A stretch of DNA of 64,000 nt from Chitinophaga polysaccharea (GCF_007829335.1 NZ_VIWO01000008.1:248001-312000), one strand, 5' to 3'. Positions 52,752 to 62,850 are shown, counted from the first letter of the stretch. A program made the numbers and translations. Notes: generated by a model not told the origin, from the letters alone.

Positions 52752-53300
52752 ATGGAGATTAAACCTATCTTTATTCCCATCACTCATGGTAATTCCGATG
52801 GATTGTATTCGATGCATTATTTAAACTCATCCTGTAGTGAGTATAACTGCACCATGAATTTTTGGCGAAACAGATATTCATTATCTGCCTTTTTTGAGCA
52901 CAATATCGCTGATCTTGAAAGCGGTTTTTGGGGAAACATCAGTATTAAAGATGCCGTTGATACCACTATTGATGAGGCGGATGTATTTGAAACAACGCTT
53001 GTCCGCTATTGCAATGACAGAACACGTAACCTGGAGTATATCTTTCAACCATTGTTTAACAGTGAGTACCGTCTAATTTCGCTTCAAAAAAGCAAAGCGA
53101 AATTACGGAGAAGTTGGCTGAGATTATATGCATTACGATTGGACAGGAATTGTTTCATTATTACCGGTGGCAGTATCAAGTTGACGCACAATATGGATGC
53201 CTCACATCTGCAAAAAGAGCTAGTAAAACTGGAAACCACGAAAACATTCCTGCAATCGAAAAATATTTTATTTCCTGAAGATTTAAATCCAATGTCATGA
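52752..53300 (+). CDS. RelE/HigB-like toxin of a toxin-antitoxin pair
   Basis: A 182-residue protein. The second half contains LRRSWLRLYALRLDRNCFIITGGSIKLTHNM, shown here in parts: LRLYALRLDRN and CFIITGGSIKLTHNM. This matches the end of RelE/HigB-type toxins of Bacteroidota (LRLYxIRxxxNxYVITGGAIKLT). It would cleave mRNA at the ribosome. The ATG at 52752 is chosen over a TTG at 52713. The gene is first in a two-gene operon and overlaps its partner (ATGA at 53297), the toxin-first order of higBA systems. Toxin identity is inferred from motif and context. Confidence 0.72.
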   Translation: MEIKPIFIPITHGNSDGLYSMHYLNSSCSEYNCTMNFWRNRYSLSAFFEHNIADLESGFWGNISIKDAVDTTIDEADVFETTLVRYCNDRTRNLEYIFQPLFNSEYRLISLQKSKAKLRRSWLRLYALRLDRNCFIITGGSIKLTHNMDASHLQKELVKLETTKTFLQSKNILFPEDLNPMS

Positions 53301-53656
53301 ACGAATTAAGAAAAAAACTAAATGAACTAACTGCTGGTGATGATGGCAAAGAATCCGTGGAGTTCTTTGCCCGGGTAGCCTTCCGGGAAGCCAATAAAGA
53401 CTGGCTGGTAAAATCTGGAGACATCATCATGACGGTTATCGCCGTGATGTCGAAGTTAAAACTTACACCGGCTGACATGGCAAAACGGATGAATATCTCT
53501 GAAGAGGAAATGTATAAAATACTCCGGGGCGATGAAAACATGACCCTGCAAACAATTGTGCGCATGGAGAAAGTATTTGGCATCGACCTTATCAAAGTGG
53601 TCAAATCTTCGGTCGCAGTTAAAGCCGTTGAAAGGAAGCATTTCCAGCTCTCCTGA
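53297..53656 (+). CDS. XRE-family antitoxin
   Basis: A 119-residue protein with a central helix-turn-helix of the Cro/CI type (LTPADMAKRMNISEEEMYKI, then LRGDENMTLQTIVRMEKVFG, IDLIKV). The N-terminal helix region (ESVEFFARVAFREANKDWLV) probably binds the toxin. Its start overlaps the toxin stop, so the two are co-translated. It would repress the operon through the palindrome at 52627-52646. HTH identity is firm; the antitoxin role is inferred from the neighbour. Confidence 0.78.
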   Translation: MNELRKKLNELTAGDDGKESVEFFARVAFREANKDWLVKSGDIIMTVIAVMSKLKLTPADMAKRMNISEEEMYKILRGDENMTLQTIVRMEKVFGIDLIKVVKSSVAVKAVERKHFQLS

Positions 53657-53868
53657 TGACCGCAGAAGCCCGCCCGTAAAACATATACCCTATCGTTTTT
53701 CTACCACTGTTACCGTTTGTTACCAAAACTTTGTCTTGATTCCCCGCAGGAAAAACGATATATTAGCAATCATTCAAAGATCCGGAAACTGGCATCTGAC
53801 ACATATGTGCGCTGATTTTTCATCGCCATAAACGTACAACACACGAACCTTAAATCGATTTTTACTGT

Positions 53869-56115
53869 ATGCATCTACCATCATTGATCATTGACCTGGC
53901 ATTAATTTTAGGAGCGGCGGGAGTTATTACTTTATTATTCAGAAGGCTGAAACAGCCGATGGTGCTAGGGTATATTATCGCGGGATTCATTGTAGGTCCG
54001 AACTTTCATTTATTTCCTACCATCGGGGATGCGGCGGGAATAAAAACCTGGTCGGAGATAGGCGTTATTTTCCTCCTGTTTTCCCTGGGGCTGGAATTCA
54101 GTTTCAAAAAGCTGATGCGGGTAGGAGGCACCGCCACCATCACCGCATTTGTAGAAATAGCCTGTATTACCGTGGCCGGATATTTTACCGGTCAACTCAT
54201 GGGCTGGGGATTTATGGACAGCCTTTTCCTGGGAGGATTGCTGGCCAGTTCTTCTACTACCATCATTATACGTGCTTTTGAAGAATTGGGTATCAAGAAA
54301 AAATCCTTTACCAAAATCGTATTCGGCGTACTGGTAATAGAAGACATTGTGGTGATCCTCATGATGGTATTACTGTCTACTATGGCGGTAAGCCGCCAGT
54401 TTGAAGGCACCGAAATGCTTTTTACCATCGGTAAGCTCATGTTTTTCCTGGCCATCTGGTTCCTGGCAGGTATCTTCCTGTTGCCTACCTTCCTGAAAAA
54501 GATGGAGCGCCATATGAATGGCGAAACATTATTAATACTCAGCATTGCACTTTGCCTTGGCATGGTAATCCTGGCCACCAAAGTGGGATTTTCAGCAGAA
54601 TTGGGCGCATTTATCATGGGTTCTATCATTGCCGAAACCACGTCGTCCGAAAAAGTTGAACACCTGATACAGCCAGTAAAGGATTTATTTGGCGCTATCT
54701 TTTTTGTATCGGTAGGGATGCTCATCAACCCGGAAATGATCGTGGAATACCGGTGGCCGGTGCTATGGATCACGTTATTAACATTAAGCGGGAAGTTCCT
54801 GAGTACTACACTGGGCGCCCTCTTATCCGGCCAGCCACTGAAACAGGCGGTGCAGGTGGGTATGAGCATGGCACAGGTGGGAGAATTTGCCTTTATCATT
54901 GCCACGCTGGGGCTAAGCCTCGGCGTAACCAGCGAGTTCCTGTTCCCCGTAGCCGTGGGCGTTTCAGCGGTTACTACCTTTACCACCCCTTATATGATTA
55001 AGTTTTCCCTGCCGCTATACAACTGGCTGGAAAAGATCATCCCCTCCCGCTGGCTGGATGCGCTGAACCGGTATAGCGCCAGTTCACAAACCTTACAGGC
55101 CGAAAGCGACTGGCGGATCGTATTACGCAGCTATGTAAGGGTGATTGTGCTCAACAGTGTGATTATGCTGGCTATTATCCTGCTCAACACTTATTACATT
55201 GGCCCATTTGTGCTGAAGTACCTGCACAATACTTTCTGGGCGCGGCTGGTATGCGTGATCATTGGCATTGCCATGATGTCGCCTTTTATCTGGGCACTGA
55301 TGGTGCAAAAAATATCCAGTATCTCTTACAAGGCGCTGTGGCTCGACTCTAAATATAACCATGGCCCATTAGTAGTGGTGGAAGTGGTACGTAATACTGT
55401 GGCCGTATTGCTCGTGGGCTTCCTGGTAAATCAATATTTCCCGTTCTGGCAGGCACTCTTAGGCACAGGTATGGTACTGGCCTGCGTGCTGCTGGTGCTA
55501 CGCTCCCAATTGCAGAAATATTATAGCCGTATAGAAAAACGTTTCCTCGCTAACCTCAACGCCCGGGAAGATGCAGATGCTGCCGCTAAAAAAAAGGCCG
55601 CCGCCGACCTGCTGCCCTGGGATGCCCAGGTATCAGAAATTGAAATCGATCCCTGGTCGGAGTTGGTAGACAAACCATTGATAGAACTGGAACTGCGGGA
55701 AAAATATGGCATCAATGTAGGCGCCATCAAAAGAGGAAATGTTACTATTTACGCACCTACCCGTGACGAGAAACTTTATCCACATGATGTGATTACCGCC
55801 ATTGGCACAGAAGCCCAGCTGGAAGAATTTAACCGGGTGGTAACTTCCCTTAACATAGAAAGAAGCGATGATGTAGCTGATGAAAATATCGGTTTAACCA
55901 GCCTCGTGGTGGATGAACACAACGGTCTGAAAGGCCAGACTATCCGCAATTCCGGCATCCGGGAAAAAACGAAAGCCCTGGTGGTAGGCATTGCCCGTGG
56001 TGGGGAAAAGATCCTGAACCCGGCCTCTGAAACCGTATTTGAATGGGAAGATGTAGTGTGGCTGGTAGGCAACCGAAAAAAAATCCTGGAGTTTTCCAGG
56101 AGTAAGGATAAATGA
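53869..56115 (+). CDS. CPA2-family monovalent cation:proton antiporter with two TrkA-C domains
   Basis: A 748-residue inner-membrane antiporter of the KefB/CPA2 type, exchanging K+ or Na+ for H+. Twelve or more membrane segments begin with LALILGAAGVITLLFRRLKQ, and the core motifs GYIIAGFIVGP and ELGAFIMGSIIA are present. Further membrane helices at about 420-560 are extra to the core. The cytosolic tail has two TrkA-C-like ligand-binding domains (LVDKPLIELELREKYGINVG, GLTSLVVDEHNGLKGQTIRN). The Rossmann TrkA-N domain of E. coli KefB is absent. It stands alone and ends at a strong terminator. Confidence 0.92.
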   Translation: MHLPSLIIDLALILGAAGVITLLFRRLKQPMVLGYIIAGFIVGPNFHLFPTIGDAAGIKTWSEIGVIFLLFSLGLEFSFKKLMRVGGTATITAFVEIACITVAGYFTGQLMGWGFMDSLFLGGLLASSSTTIIIRAFEELGIKKKSFTKIVFGVLVIEDIVVILMMVLLSTMAVSRQFEGTEMLFTIGKLMFFLAIWFLAGIFLLPTFLKKMERHMNGETLLILSIALCLGMVILATKVGFSAELGAFIMGSIIAETTSSEKVEHLIQPVKDLFGAIFFVSVGMLINPEMIVEYRWPVLWITLLTLSGKFLSTTLGALLSGQPLKQAVQVGMSMAQVGEFAFIIATLGLSLGVTSEFLFPVAVGVSAVTTFTTPYMIKFSLPLYNWLEKIIPSRWLDALNRYSASSQTLQAESDWRIVLRSYVRVIVLNSVIMLAIILLNTYYIGPFVLKYLHNTFWARLVCVIIGIAMMSPFIWALMVQKISSISYKALWLDSKYNHGPLVVVEVVRNTVAVLLVGFLVNQYFPFWQALLGTGMVLACVLLVLRSQLQKYYSRIEKRFLANLNAREDADAAAKKKAAADLLPWDAQVSEIEIDPWSELVDKPLIELELREKYGINVGAIKRGNVTIYAPTRDEKLYPHDVITAIGTEAQLEEFNRVVTSLNIERSDDVADENIGLTSLVVDEHNGLKGQTIRNSGIREKTKALVVGIARGGEKILNPASETVFEWEDVVWLVGNRKKILEFSRSKDK

Positions 56116-56120
56116 TAACC

Positions 56121-56156
56121 ACAAAAAGTGACGGGTGAATGCCCATCACTTTTTGT
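56121..56156. terminator. Bidirectional terminator between the antiporter and aconitase genes
   Basis: ACAAAAAGTGA (56121-56131) pairs perfectly with TCACTTTTTGT (56146-56156) around a loop containing a further GGG/CCC pairing. The A and T runs at either side make it work in both directions. The aconitase stop codon is immediately next to it. Confidence 0.85.
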
Positions 56157-58883
56157 TTATGCTTTTTGTAAAAACGCTCTTAACACATATTGGAGGATAC
56201 CGCCATGGCGATAGTATTCGATTTCTATCGCTGAGTTCAATTTACATTTTACTTTAAATGTAACCGGGTCGCCCGATGCCGGGGTAGCCGTTACCGTTAA
56301 TTCTTCTCCCGGTGTAAGCCCATCAGTAATACCATGGATAGTAAACAATTCCGTACCGGACAATTGCAGCGTAGCTGCGTTTTCGTTCTCCAGGTATTGC
56401 AGCGGCAGCACCCCCATTCCTACGAGGTTGCTGCGGTGAATACGTTCATAACTCTCTGCGATCACCGCTTTTACACCGAGCAGATTAGTTCCCTTGGCGG
56501 CCCAGTCGCGGGAAGAACCGCTACCATATTCCTTTCCAGCCAATATAATAAGCGGTATTTTGTTGGCGGCGTATTGCATAGCTGCTTCATAAACAGGCAA
56601 CACCGTTCCGGTAGGTATGATAGTGGTAAAGCCGCCTTCCTTCGGCGATAATTCGTTTTTAATACGCACGTTGGCAAAGGTGCCACGAATCATTACTTCA
56701 TGGTTACCGCGCCGGGAACCGTAAGAATTAAACAAGCGCGGATCAATACCCCGATCCAACAGGTATTTACCAGCGGGCGTATCTGATTTAAAAGAACCTG
56801 CAGGAGAAATGTGATCCGTAGTCACCGAATCACCCAGTTTCAATAAAACGCGGGCGCCATTGATATCTTCCGGTGCAGCCGGTTGTGCCGGCAATCCATT
56901 AAAGAAAGGCGCTTCCCGGATATAGGTTGAGTCCTGGCTCCAGTGATAGTCCTTTCCCGAAGGCGCCAGCAACCCACGCCACTGCTCATCGCCATCAAAA
57001 ATAACCCGGTATACATCTTCAAAATCTTCCCTTTTCACGGCGGCAGCTACAGCTTCATTAATTTCTTCCTGGGTAGGCCAGATATCCCGCAGGTATACCG
57101 GTTCCCCGTTAGGATCGTAGCCCAATGGAGCTGTCAGCATATCCACATCTACACGGCCGGCAATGGCGTAAGCCACTACCAGCAGAGGTGAGGCCAGAAA
57201 GTTCATCTTTACCTGCGGATGCACCCGGGCCTCAAAGTTCCGGTTGCCCGATAATACCGAAGCTACCACCAGGTTGCCTTTGTCTACCGCCTCTGCAATG
57301 TGTGGTGGCAACGGACCACTGTTACCTATACACGAAGTACAGCCATATCCAACAATATGAAAACGCAGCGCTTCCAGTTCGGCCAGCAAACCGGAACGCT
57401 TCAGGTATTCGGTTACCACTCTCGATCCCGGCGCCAGGCTGGTTTTTACCCAGGGTTTTACATACAATCCCCGGCTGATCGCTTTCCGTGCCACCAGGCC
57501 GGCACCTATCATTACGCTGGGATTGGACGTGTTGGTACAACTGGTAATAGCGGCAATTGTGATGGCGCCATCGCTTAATACGTATTCCTCGTTTTTCAGC
57601 TTAATACGTACCGACTTCAGGTAATCCAGTTCCACCGCCACCTCTTCTGTTTGCTTCTGTATCTCGTAGGTAAACGCGGTACCGGAGCCTCCTTCCGCCA
57701 ACCAGGCCGTATCGCGGCGTTTGCCTTCCGGTGTATACATGCGTTTGAATTCTTTATTGAGCAACGTTTCAAACTCGTTGTGCAGATCCCGCACCAGGAT
57801 ACGGTCCTGCGGGCGCTTAGGCCCCGCTACGGCAGATTGTATCTGCCCAAGGTCCAGCTCCACGATATCAGAATAGGTGATCTGCTCATTGCCATACCGC
57901 CAGAGCATATTGTCTTTGCAGTAAGATTCCACCTGTGCAATCTCGGGCTCCGGGCGATTGGTACGCCGCATATATTGCAAGGTTTGCTGATCAATTGGAA
58001 AGTAGGTAACGGTACAGCCAAATTCGGGCGACATATTGGAGATGGTAGCACGGTCGGGTACCGATAAGTGATCCAGGCCATCGCCAAATACTTCCACAAA
58101 CTTATCCACCACACCATATTTACGCAATAGCTGGGTAATGGCTAATACCATGTCGGTAGCAGTTACGCCTTCGGTCAGGCGCCCGGTGAGCTTTAACCCG
58201 ATTACCTGGGGACAGGAAAAATAAATGGGTTGACCCAATATAGCCGCTTCTGCTTCTATACCACCTACGCCCCAGCCCAATACGCCGATACCGTTTACCA
58301 TGGGCGTATGAGAATCGGTACCCACCAGGGTGTCGGGAAACAGCCAGCCATCGCGGCTGATCACACCTTTGGCCAGGTACTCCAGGTTTACCTGGTGACA
58401 AATGCCCATGCCGGGAGGCACCACCGTAAAATTATCGAAAGCCTGTTGCGCCCATTTCAGCAGCTGATAACGTTCTTTATTACGCTCATATTCATAGGCC
58501 ACATTTTTTGTATAGGAATAATCGGTACCGAAAAAATCTACTTGTACGGAGTGATCTACGACCAGGTCGACCGGGATAGCCGGGTTAATTTTGGCGCCGT
58601 CCTTTCCTTTGCGGATCACTTCCGCCCGGATAGAAGCGATGTCTACTACAGCGGCTACGCCGGTGAAGTCCTGCATCAGTACCCGTGCAGGTTTAAAGGG
58701 AATTTCCTTGTCGGTGCCTCCCGGCTCCCAATTCACCAGGGTGTCGAGATGCTCATCAGTGATAGCAAAGTTGTCGTGGTTCCTTAATACATTTTCCAAT
58801 AGAATCCTGATAGAAAAAGGCAGACGGGAAATTTGCCGTCCTTCCTTTTCCAGTTTGCTGAGAGAAGCGATACTAGGCTGCAT
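56157..58883 (-). CDS. acnA: Aconitate hydratase A
   Basis: A 908-residue [4Fe-4S] enzyme converting citrate to isocitrate in the TCA cycle. The cluster-binding cysteines are in AITSCTNTSNPSVM and GYGCTSCIGNSG. The substrate-binding GICHQVNLEYLAKG and LVGTDSHTPMVNG stretches are present, and the swivelling C-terminal domain has GSRRGNHEVMIRGTFAN and GKEYGSGSSRDWAAKGTNLL. The ATG at 58883 (MQPSIASLSKLEKEG) gives the family's length; the longer frame to 58979 does not fit. It is a single gene between two convergent or divergent units. Confidence 0.96.
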   Translation of the reverse strand: MQPSIASLSKLEKEGRQISRLPFSIRILLENVLRNHDNFAITDEHLDTLVNWEPGGTDKEIPFKPARVLMQDFTGVAAVVDIASIRAEVIRKGKDGAKINPAIPVDLVVDHSVQVDFFGTDYSYTKNVAYEYERNKERYQLLKWAQQAFDNFTVVPPGMGICHQVNLEYLAKGVISRDGWLFPDTLVGTDSHTPMVNGIGVLGWGVGGIEAEAAILGQPIYFSCPQVIGLKLTGRLTEGVTATDMVLAITQLLRKYGVVDKFVEVFGDGLDHLSVPDRATISNMSPEFGCTVTYFPIDQQTLQYMRRTNRPEPEIAQVESYCKDNMLWRYGNEQITYSDIVELDLGQIQSAVAGPKRPQDRILVRDLHNEFETLLNKEFKRMYTPEGKRRDTAWLAEGGSGTAFTYEIQKQTEEVAVELDYLKSVRIKLKNEEYVLSDGAITIAAITSCTNTSNPSVMIGAGLVARKAISRGLYVKPWVKTSLAPGSRVVTEYLKRSGLLAELEALRFHIVGYGCTSCIGNSGPLPPHIAEAVDKGNLVVASVLSGNRNFEARVHPQVKMNFLASPLLVVAYAIAGRVDVDMLTAPLGYDPNGEPVYLRDIWPTQEEINEAVAAAVKREDFEDVYRVIFDGDEQWRGLLAPSGKDYHWSQDSTYIREAPFFNGLPAQPAAPEDINGARVLLKLGDSVTTDHISPAGSFKSDTPAGKYLLDRGIDPRLFNSYGSRRGNHEVMIRGTFANVRIKNELSPKEGGFTTIIPTGTVLPVYEAAMQYAANKIPLIILAGKEYGSGSSRDWAAKGTNLLGVKAVIAESYERIHRSNLVGMGVLPLQYLENENAATLQLSGTELFTIHGITDGLTPGEELTVTATPASGDPVTFKVKCKLNSAIEIEYYRHGGILQYVLRAFLQKA

Positions 58884-59104
58884 AGTGAGAAATTGTTTTA
58901 TAGAAACAATACCGCTGGTAATTTGTTTATCAAAAATCACCGCGAAAGGCAGAAAGCTGTCGCACTGAAATACTGGCAACAGCGGGTAACATTACACTAT
59001 AAATATACCTTATTATAAATGGTTTGTGATGGGTTCATCAGAAAATAACCCTGCTATCGCGATGCATGGCGGAAGCCTAGCTTTAATGATAAATACACCT
59101 CAAA

Positions 59105-59752
59105 ATGACCGTACAGCTAAAAGTACCCGCTACTTCCCGCCTTGTGCTGGAAGCCGCCATGCAGCTTTACACTTCGCCGCTGCAACAACAATATATGGCT
59201 GCTATCGACTTCAGTGAAACCAGTCGTATTTTTTACGAGCTGCAACGCAGCTTTCCACAGATCATAGACACCATTTGCCTGCGTAAACAAAGTATACGGG
59301 AGCTATTGAAAACACAGCTGACTGCCATTTCCATGCCGCAAGTCGTTATCCTGGGCGCCGGGCTGGACCCATTATCTTTATATCTCCTGGAAAATTACCG
59401 GGAAAATATCAGCCGCATTATAGAAGTAGATAATGGGTATATAGAAGAAAAACAACACATCTATCATCACCTTATTCCTGTGGAGGCGCAAATACAATTT
59501 GTCAAATGCGATGTTACCGATACAGCGCTGCTATGGAGCAAACTCCTGGAAAAGGGATACCAGGAAAACATTCCCACTATTATTATTTTTGAAGGCGTGA
59601 TACATTACATCAGTAATGAAGCATTTATCCAGACCATGCAGCTGTTTAAAACAGCGGATCACCGCAATCATGTGATGCTGGATTATTCGGTATCGGAAGA
59701 AAACCTCGTCCCCTCCTTCCTGCCCACGTTCTGCCCGGCGAAGGAATTATAG
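59105..59752 (+). CDS. Class I SAM-dependent methyltransferase (leucine carboxyl methyltransferase-like), short at the C-terminus
   Basis: A 215-residue methyltransferase. Motif I is VVILGAGLDPLSLYL, followed by IIEVDNGYIEEK and the CDVTD acidic loop, then IPTIIIFEGVIHYIS. This is the pattern of the LCMT/PPM1 family, which O-methylates carboxylates. Bacterial members are usually about 260-300 residues, so the last part of the fold seems missing. Palindrome copy 4 begins about 20 bases after the stop, and the loss may be connected. Activity is uncertain. Confidence 0.8.
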   Translation: MTVQLKVPATSRLVLEAAMQLYTSPLQQQYMAAIDFSETSRIFYELQRSFPQIIDTICLRKQSIRELLKTQLTAISMPQVVILGAGLDPLSLYLLENYRENISRIIEVDNGYIEEKQHIYHHLIPVEAQIQFVKCDVTDTALLWSKLLEKGYQENIPTIIIFEGVIHYISNEAFIQTMQLFKTADHRNHVMLDYSVSEENLVPSFLPTFCPAKEL

Positions 59753-59772
59753 AGATGTTGAGTTTTGCCATT

Positions 59773-59876
59773 TGAGCAGAAAGCATAAAGCATAAAGCTA
59801 TTATGGAGAATGATTTTAGCGAATATTTAAAATCGCGCTGGGCCTTCTCCATAATAGCTTTATGCTTTATGCTCCT
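59773..59876. repeat. AAAGCNN-heptad palindrome, copy 4
   Basis: Perfect 29-bp arms at 59782-59810 and 59845-59873 flank a 34-base loop. Two AAAGCAT heptads lead into the core AAAGCTATTATGGAGAA. The loop (ATATTT, AATCGC) resembles that of copy 1. It lies between convergent genes, and the TAA of the metallo-hydrolase (59867-59869) is inside it. Confidence 0.9.
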
Positions 59877-60883
59877 AAAAACCATGGTTCATCGGGATAA
59901 AACTCATCCACTACCACGGGCTGTCCTATTTTAGGCGTGGTGATCTTCATGTCGCGCGCGGCAGCGCTGGCAGTGACCCGTTTGGCCGATTCATTCCACG
60001 GATGGTTGGCCAACGCAAATTTAGCCCAGTGTACGGGCAGCAATACTTTCCCTTCCAGGTCGATGGCCGCCTGTACAGTTTCTTCCGGCTTCATATGGAT
60101 AAAAGGCCAGTTATCATTGTACTGGCCACATTCCAGTATCACCAGGTCGAAAGGACCGTATTTATCACCAATAGCCTTGAAATGGGTGTCGTAGCCCGAA
60201 TCGCCACCTATAAATAATTGATAGCCGTATATCTGTAACACAAAAGAACTCCACAGGCTACCACCGCGCTTTAGTCCCCTGCCGGAAAAATGTCGTGCAG
60301 GCGTAGACGTTAGTGTAATATCCGACGCCACTTCTCCGCTTTCCCACCAGTCGAGTTCATGAATATTATTGTCCTTTACCAGGCAGGACTGTAGATCGCG
60401 GCCCACGCCCAGTGCAGTGTAAATCATTTTGGTATGAGGCTTCAGCTGGGCCAGTGTTTTTTTATCGAGATGATCATAGTGATTATGCGTAATAATCATC
60501 AGGTCTATTTCCGGCATATCTGCCGGTGTATAGGCATCTGCGCCGGGAAAAGCCTTGATCATAAAAGACATGGGCGATGCGCTGCCGCTGAATACCGGGT
60601 CTACCAGGATATTGAAACCTTTTACATGTACCAGGTAAGAAGAATGTCCGAACCAAACGATCACCGGCTTTTCGGAGTACAGCGTTTTCAGGTTCGTTTT
60701 TACAGCAGGCAGCGGCATGGGGGGCCGTACATCTGCCGGGCGCTGAAAGGTTTCCTTCAGCATCTGGTAATAGGTAACGTCGTCCGGCTTCATGGGAGTG
60801 GGCGAAAAGTTCTGAAAAGCGCCTTGCTTAAACTGTGGCGACAACCGGATCCTGTCTTTTATAGAAGATAATTTTTGCGGCAT
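59867..60883 (-). CDS. MBL-fold metallo-hydrolase (UlaG/NAPE-PLD-like)
   Basis: A 338-residue metallo-beta-lactamase-fold hydrolase. The metal motif HxHxDH is seen in LMIITHNHYDHLDKKTL. Further features are VIVWFGHSSYLVHVKGFNIL, VDPVFSGSASPMSF, FIGGDSGYDTHFKAIG and LLPVHWAKFALANHPW, typical of the UlaG-like group that includes NAPE-hydrolysing phospholipase D. No signal peptide is evident. The substrate, phosphodiester or lactone, is unknown. Its final residues (FLGA) and stop lie in palindrome copy 4. Confidence 0.92.
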   Translation of the reverse strand: MPQKLSSIKDRIRLSPQFKQGAFQNFSPTPMKPDDVTYYQMLKETFQRPADVRPPMPLPAVKTNLKTLYSEKPVIVWFGHSSYLVHVKGFNILVDPVFSGSASPMSFMIKAFPGADAYTPADMPEIDLMIITHNHYDHLDKKTLAQLKPHTKMIYTALGVGRDLQSCLVKDNNIHELDWWESGEVASDITLTSTPARHFSGRGLKRGGSLWSSFVLQIYGYQLFIGGDSGYDTHFKAIGDKYGPFDLVILECGQYNDNWPFIHMKPEETVQAAIDLEGKVLLPVHWAKFALANHPWNESAKRVTASAAARDMKITTPKIGQPVVVDEFYPDEPWFLGA

Positions 60884-60959
60884 ATCTTAAAGTTAAGAAA
60901 CTTGTGATAGAAGGAAGACGGATACCCGCGCCGGATATTTTAGGATAGCATAAAAAAGA

Positions 60960-60977
60960 CCTGCCCCGAGGGGCAGG
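60960..60977 (-). terminator. Rho-independent terminator of the ClC gene
   Basis: On the minus strand CCTGCCC and GGGCAGG form a GC-rich stem with a CTCG loop, followed by TCTTTTTTA. This is a canonical intrinsic terminator about 30 bases after the ClC stop codon. Confidence 0.88.
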
Positions 60978-61008
60978 CCTGCATTCAACCTATCTTTAAG
61001 CAGGCACT

Positions 61009-62808
61009 TTACCGTGCCAACAATCTTTTACCCCTGGCCATGAGGCGCAGCAGGCGGGTGTTTCCGTAAAAGGCAGAATGATATTTTGCATCGGCCCGGC
61101 GGCGTTCACCATAAGCTCTTAATACGGCATCGGCGGTAACGATACCGGTTATTTTCTTTTCTTCATCCAGTACCGCCAACACATCCGGCGGATAACTGTC
61201 GAATAACTCTGTTACCAGGTTAATATCGTCGGAGGCATATACATAAGGTGCAGCAGCTTCCAGGTATTGATGAACAGCCGTTTGACCGGCCTTGATCAAT
61301 GTTTCCCGGTTGAGGTAGCCTTTAAAATGTCCGGCTTCATCTGTTACCAGGAGGTATTGGTAGTAATAGGCACTGTTTTGTAGCAACAGCTGTTGTGCCT
61401 GTACCAGGGTCATGTCGTAACGGAGCATCGTTAGCGGGCGGCTGATCACTGATGCCACGTTGATGAGCTGCATCACATCCGGAGTATACTCATCCGGTGC
61501 GGTAACGCCACGGCGACGAATTTTTTCCGTCATGATACTCCCTTTCATCAGGAAGAAGGAAACGAAGTAAGCCGCTGTACAAGCGCCGATCAATGGTAGA
61601 AGTCCATGTGGCTGCCCGGTCGTTTCCAATGAAAAAACGATGGCGGTGAGCAAGGCGCGGGAGGCGCCGGCAAACATGGCAGCCATGCCAATGAGCGCGG
61701 CGGTAGCAATGTTGATATCACTACCGGGGAATAACTTCTGTACCACTATACCCATTAGTGCACCCAATGCACCGCCAATAGTGAATAACGGGGCCAGGGT
61801 ACCACCGGAAGTACCACTACCCAGCGAGATGACCCAGGAAATATATTTCAGTACGCAAAGCGATATCACCAGGGTTAAAGGCACGTTACCCGTGAGCAAG
61901 CTGGTAATATTATTATACCCTACTCCCATGGTATGTGGCGCGTAGTAACCTACCACACCTACGACAACCGCACCTAAAGCGGGCCACCACATCCAGTGGA
62001 TAGGCAGTTTTTCAAACATATCTTCCACGAAATATACCGATTTTGATACATAAGCCGCTACTACACCTACTGCTGCGCCCATGAGCACATAAGTCACCAG
62101 CGCAATGTCGGATACAGCAGGAATGTCGGGCATCGCAAATACGGGGTGGGAGCTGAATAGCAGGATGTGCATACCGGCGCCGGTAATACAGCCAATGGCT
62201 ACCGGGATCATAGAACGGGGCGAAAACTCAAACAACAACAGTTCAATCGCCAGCAAAATAGCGGCCAGCGGGCTTCCGAAAATGGCGGCCATACCCGCAC
62301 AGGCGCCGGCTGCCAGCAATACTTTTCTTTCGGCAGAAGAAATATGGATTACCTGGCCGGTGAAAGAGCCGATAGCTCCTCCCGTAGCGATAATGGGACC
62401 TTCCGCGCCAAAGGGACCACCCGTACCAATAGAAATAGCGGCAGATATAGGTTTCAATAAAGTAATAACCGGCGGGATCTTGCTTTCATTCAGGATAATG
62501 TTTTCCATGGCTTCGGGGATACCGTGTCCGCGGATGGCCTTGCTGCCAAAACGGGCCATGATACCCACTATAACACTACCAATAACAGGTACAAGTACCA
62601 CCAGCCAACCCAGCTGATTGCCGGCTGGCCCTTCTTCTCCGAATGAAAACCTTCCATAAAACGATAAATTGGTGATCAGATTGATCAACAGCACCAATCC
62701 CTTTGCCACGAAGCCTATTACCAACGCATTGATACATGCCTGTATACTGAGATAAAACACTCTACGGGACATATTTCCGGCAAACTTCTGCTCTTTTTTA
62801 TGATTCAT
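61009..62808 (-). CDS. ClC-family chloride channel/transporter with CBS domains
   Basis: A 599-residue inner-membrane ClC protein moving chloride, perhaps in exchange for protons. Selectivity-filter motifs are GHGIPEAM (His in place of the usual Ser of GSGIP), GTGGPFGAEGP with the gating Glu136, and SLGSGTSGGTLAPLFTIGGA. About ten membrane segments span residues 15-430. The cytosolic tail has two CBS domains (VASVISRPLTMLRYDMTLVQ; AAAPYVYASDDINLVTELFD) that sense adenine nucleotides. It is divergent from an FNR-like regulator, with an FNR-type site between the two. Confidence 0.95.
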   Translation of the reverse strand: MNHKKEQKFAGNMSRRVFYLSIQACINALVIGFVAKGLVLLINLITNLSFYGRFSFGEEGPAGNQLGWLVVLVPVIGSVIVGIMARFGSKAIRGHGIPEAMENIILNESKIPPVITLLKPISAAISIGTGGPFGAEGPIIATGGAIGSFTGQVIHISSAERKVLLAAGACAGMAAIFGSPLAAILLAIELLLFEFSPRSMIPVAIGCITGAGMHILLFSSHPVFAMPDIPAVSDIALVTYVLMGAAVGVVAAYVSKSVYFVEDMFEKLPIHWMWWPALGAVVVGVVGYYAPHTMGVGYNNITSLLTGNVPLTLVISLCVLKYISWVISLGSGTSGGTLAPLFTIGGALGALMGIVVQKLFPGSDINIATAALIGMAAMFAGASRALLTAIVFSLETTGQPHGLLPLIGACTAAYFVSFFLMKGSIMTEKIRRRGVTAPDEYTPDVMQLINVASVISRPLTMLRYDMTLVQAQQLLLQNSAYYYQYLLVTDEAGHFKGYLNRETLIKAGQTAVHQYLEAAAPYVYASDDINLVTELFDSYPPDVLAVLDEEKKITGIVTADAVLRAYGERRRADAKYHSAFYGNTRLLRLMARGKRLLAR

Positions 62809-62850
62809 AATATATAAAATAACAACCCATTTTTAAAAATCATCACAAAA

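Noticed and set aside
53556..53831. Possible 91-codon gene after the antitoxin
   Set aside because: It overlaps the antitoxin gene in another frame and the unique part has no recognisable features.
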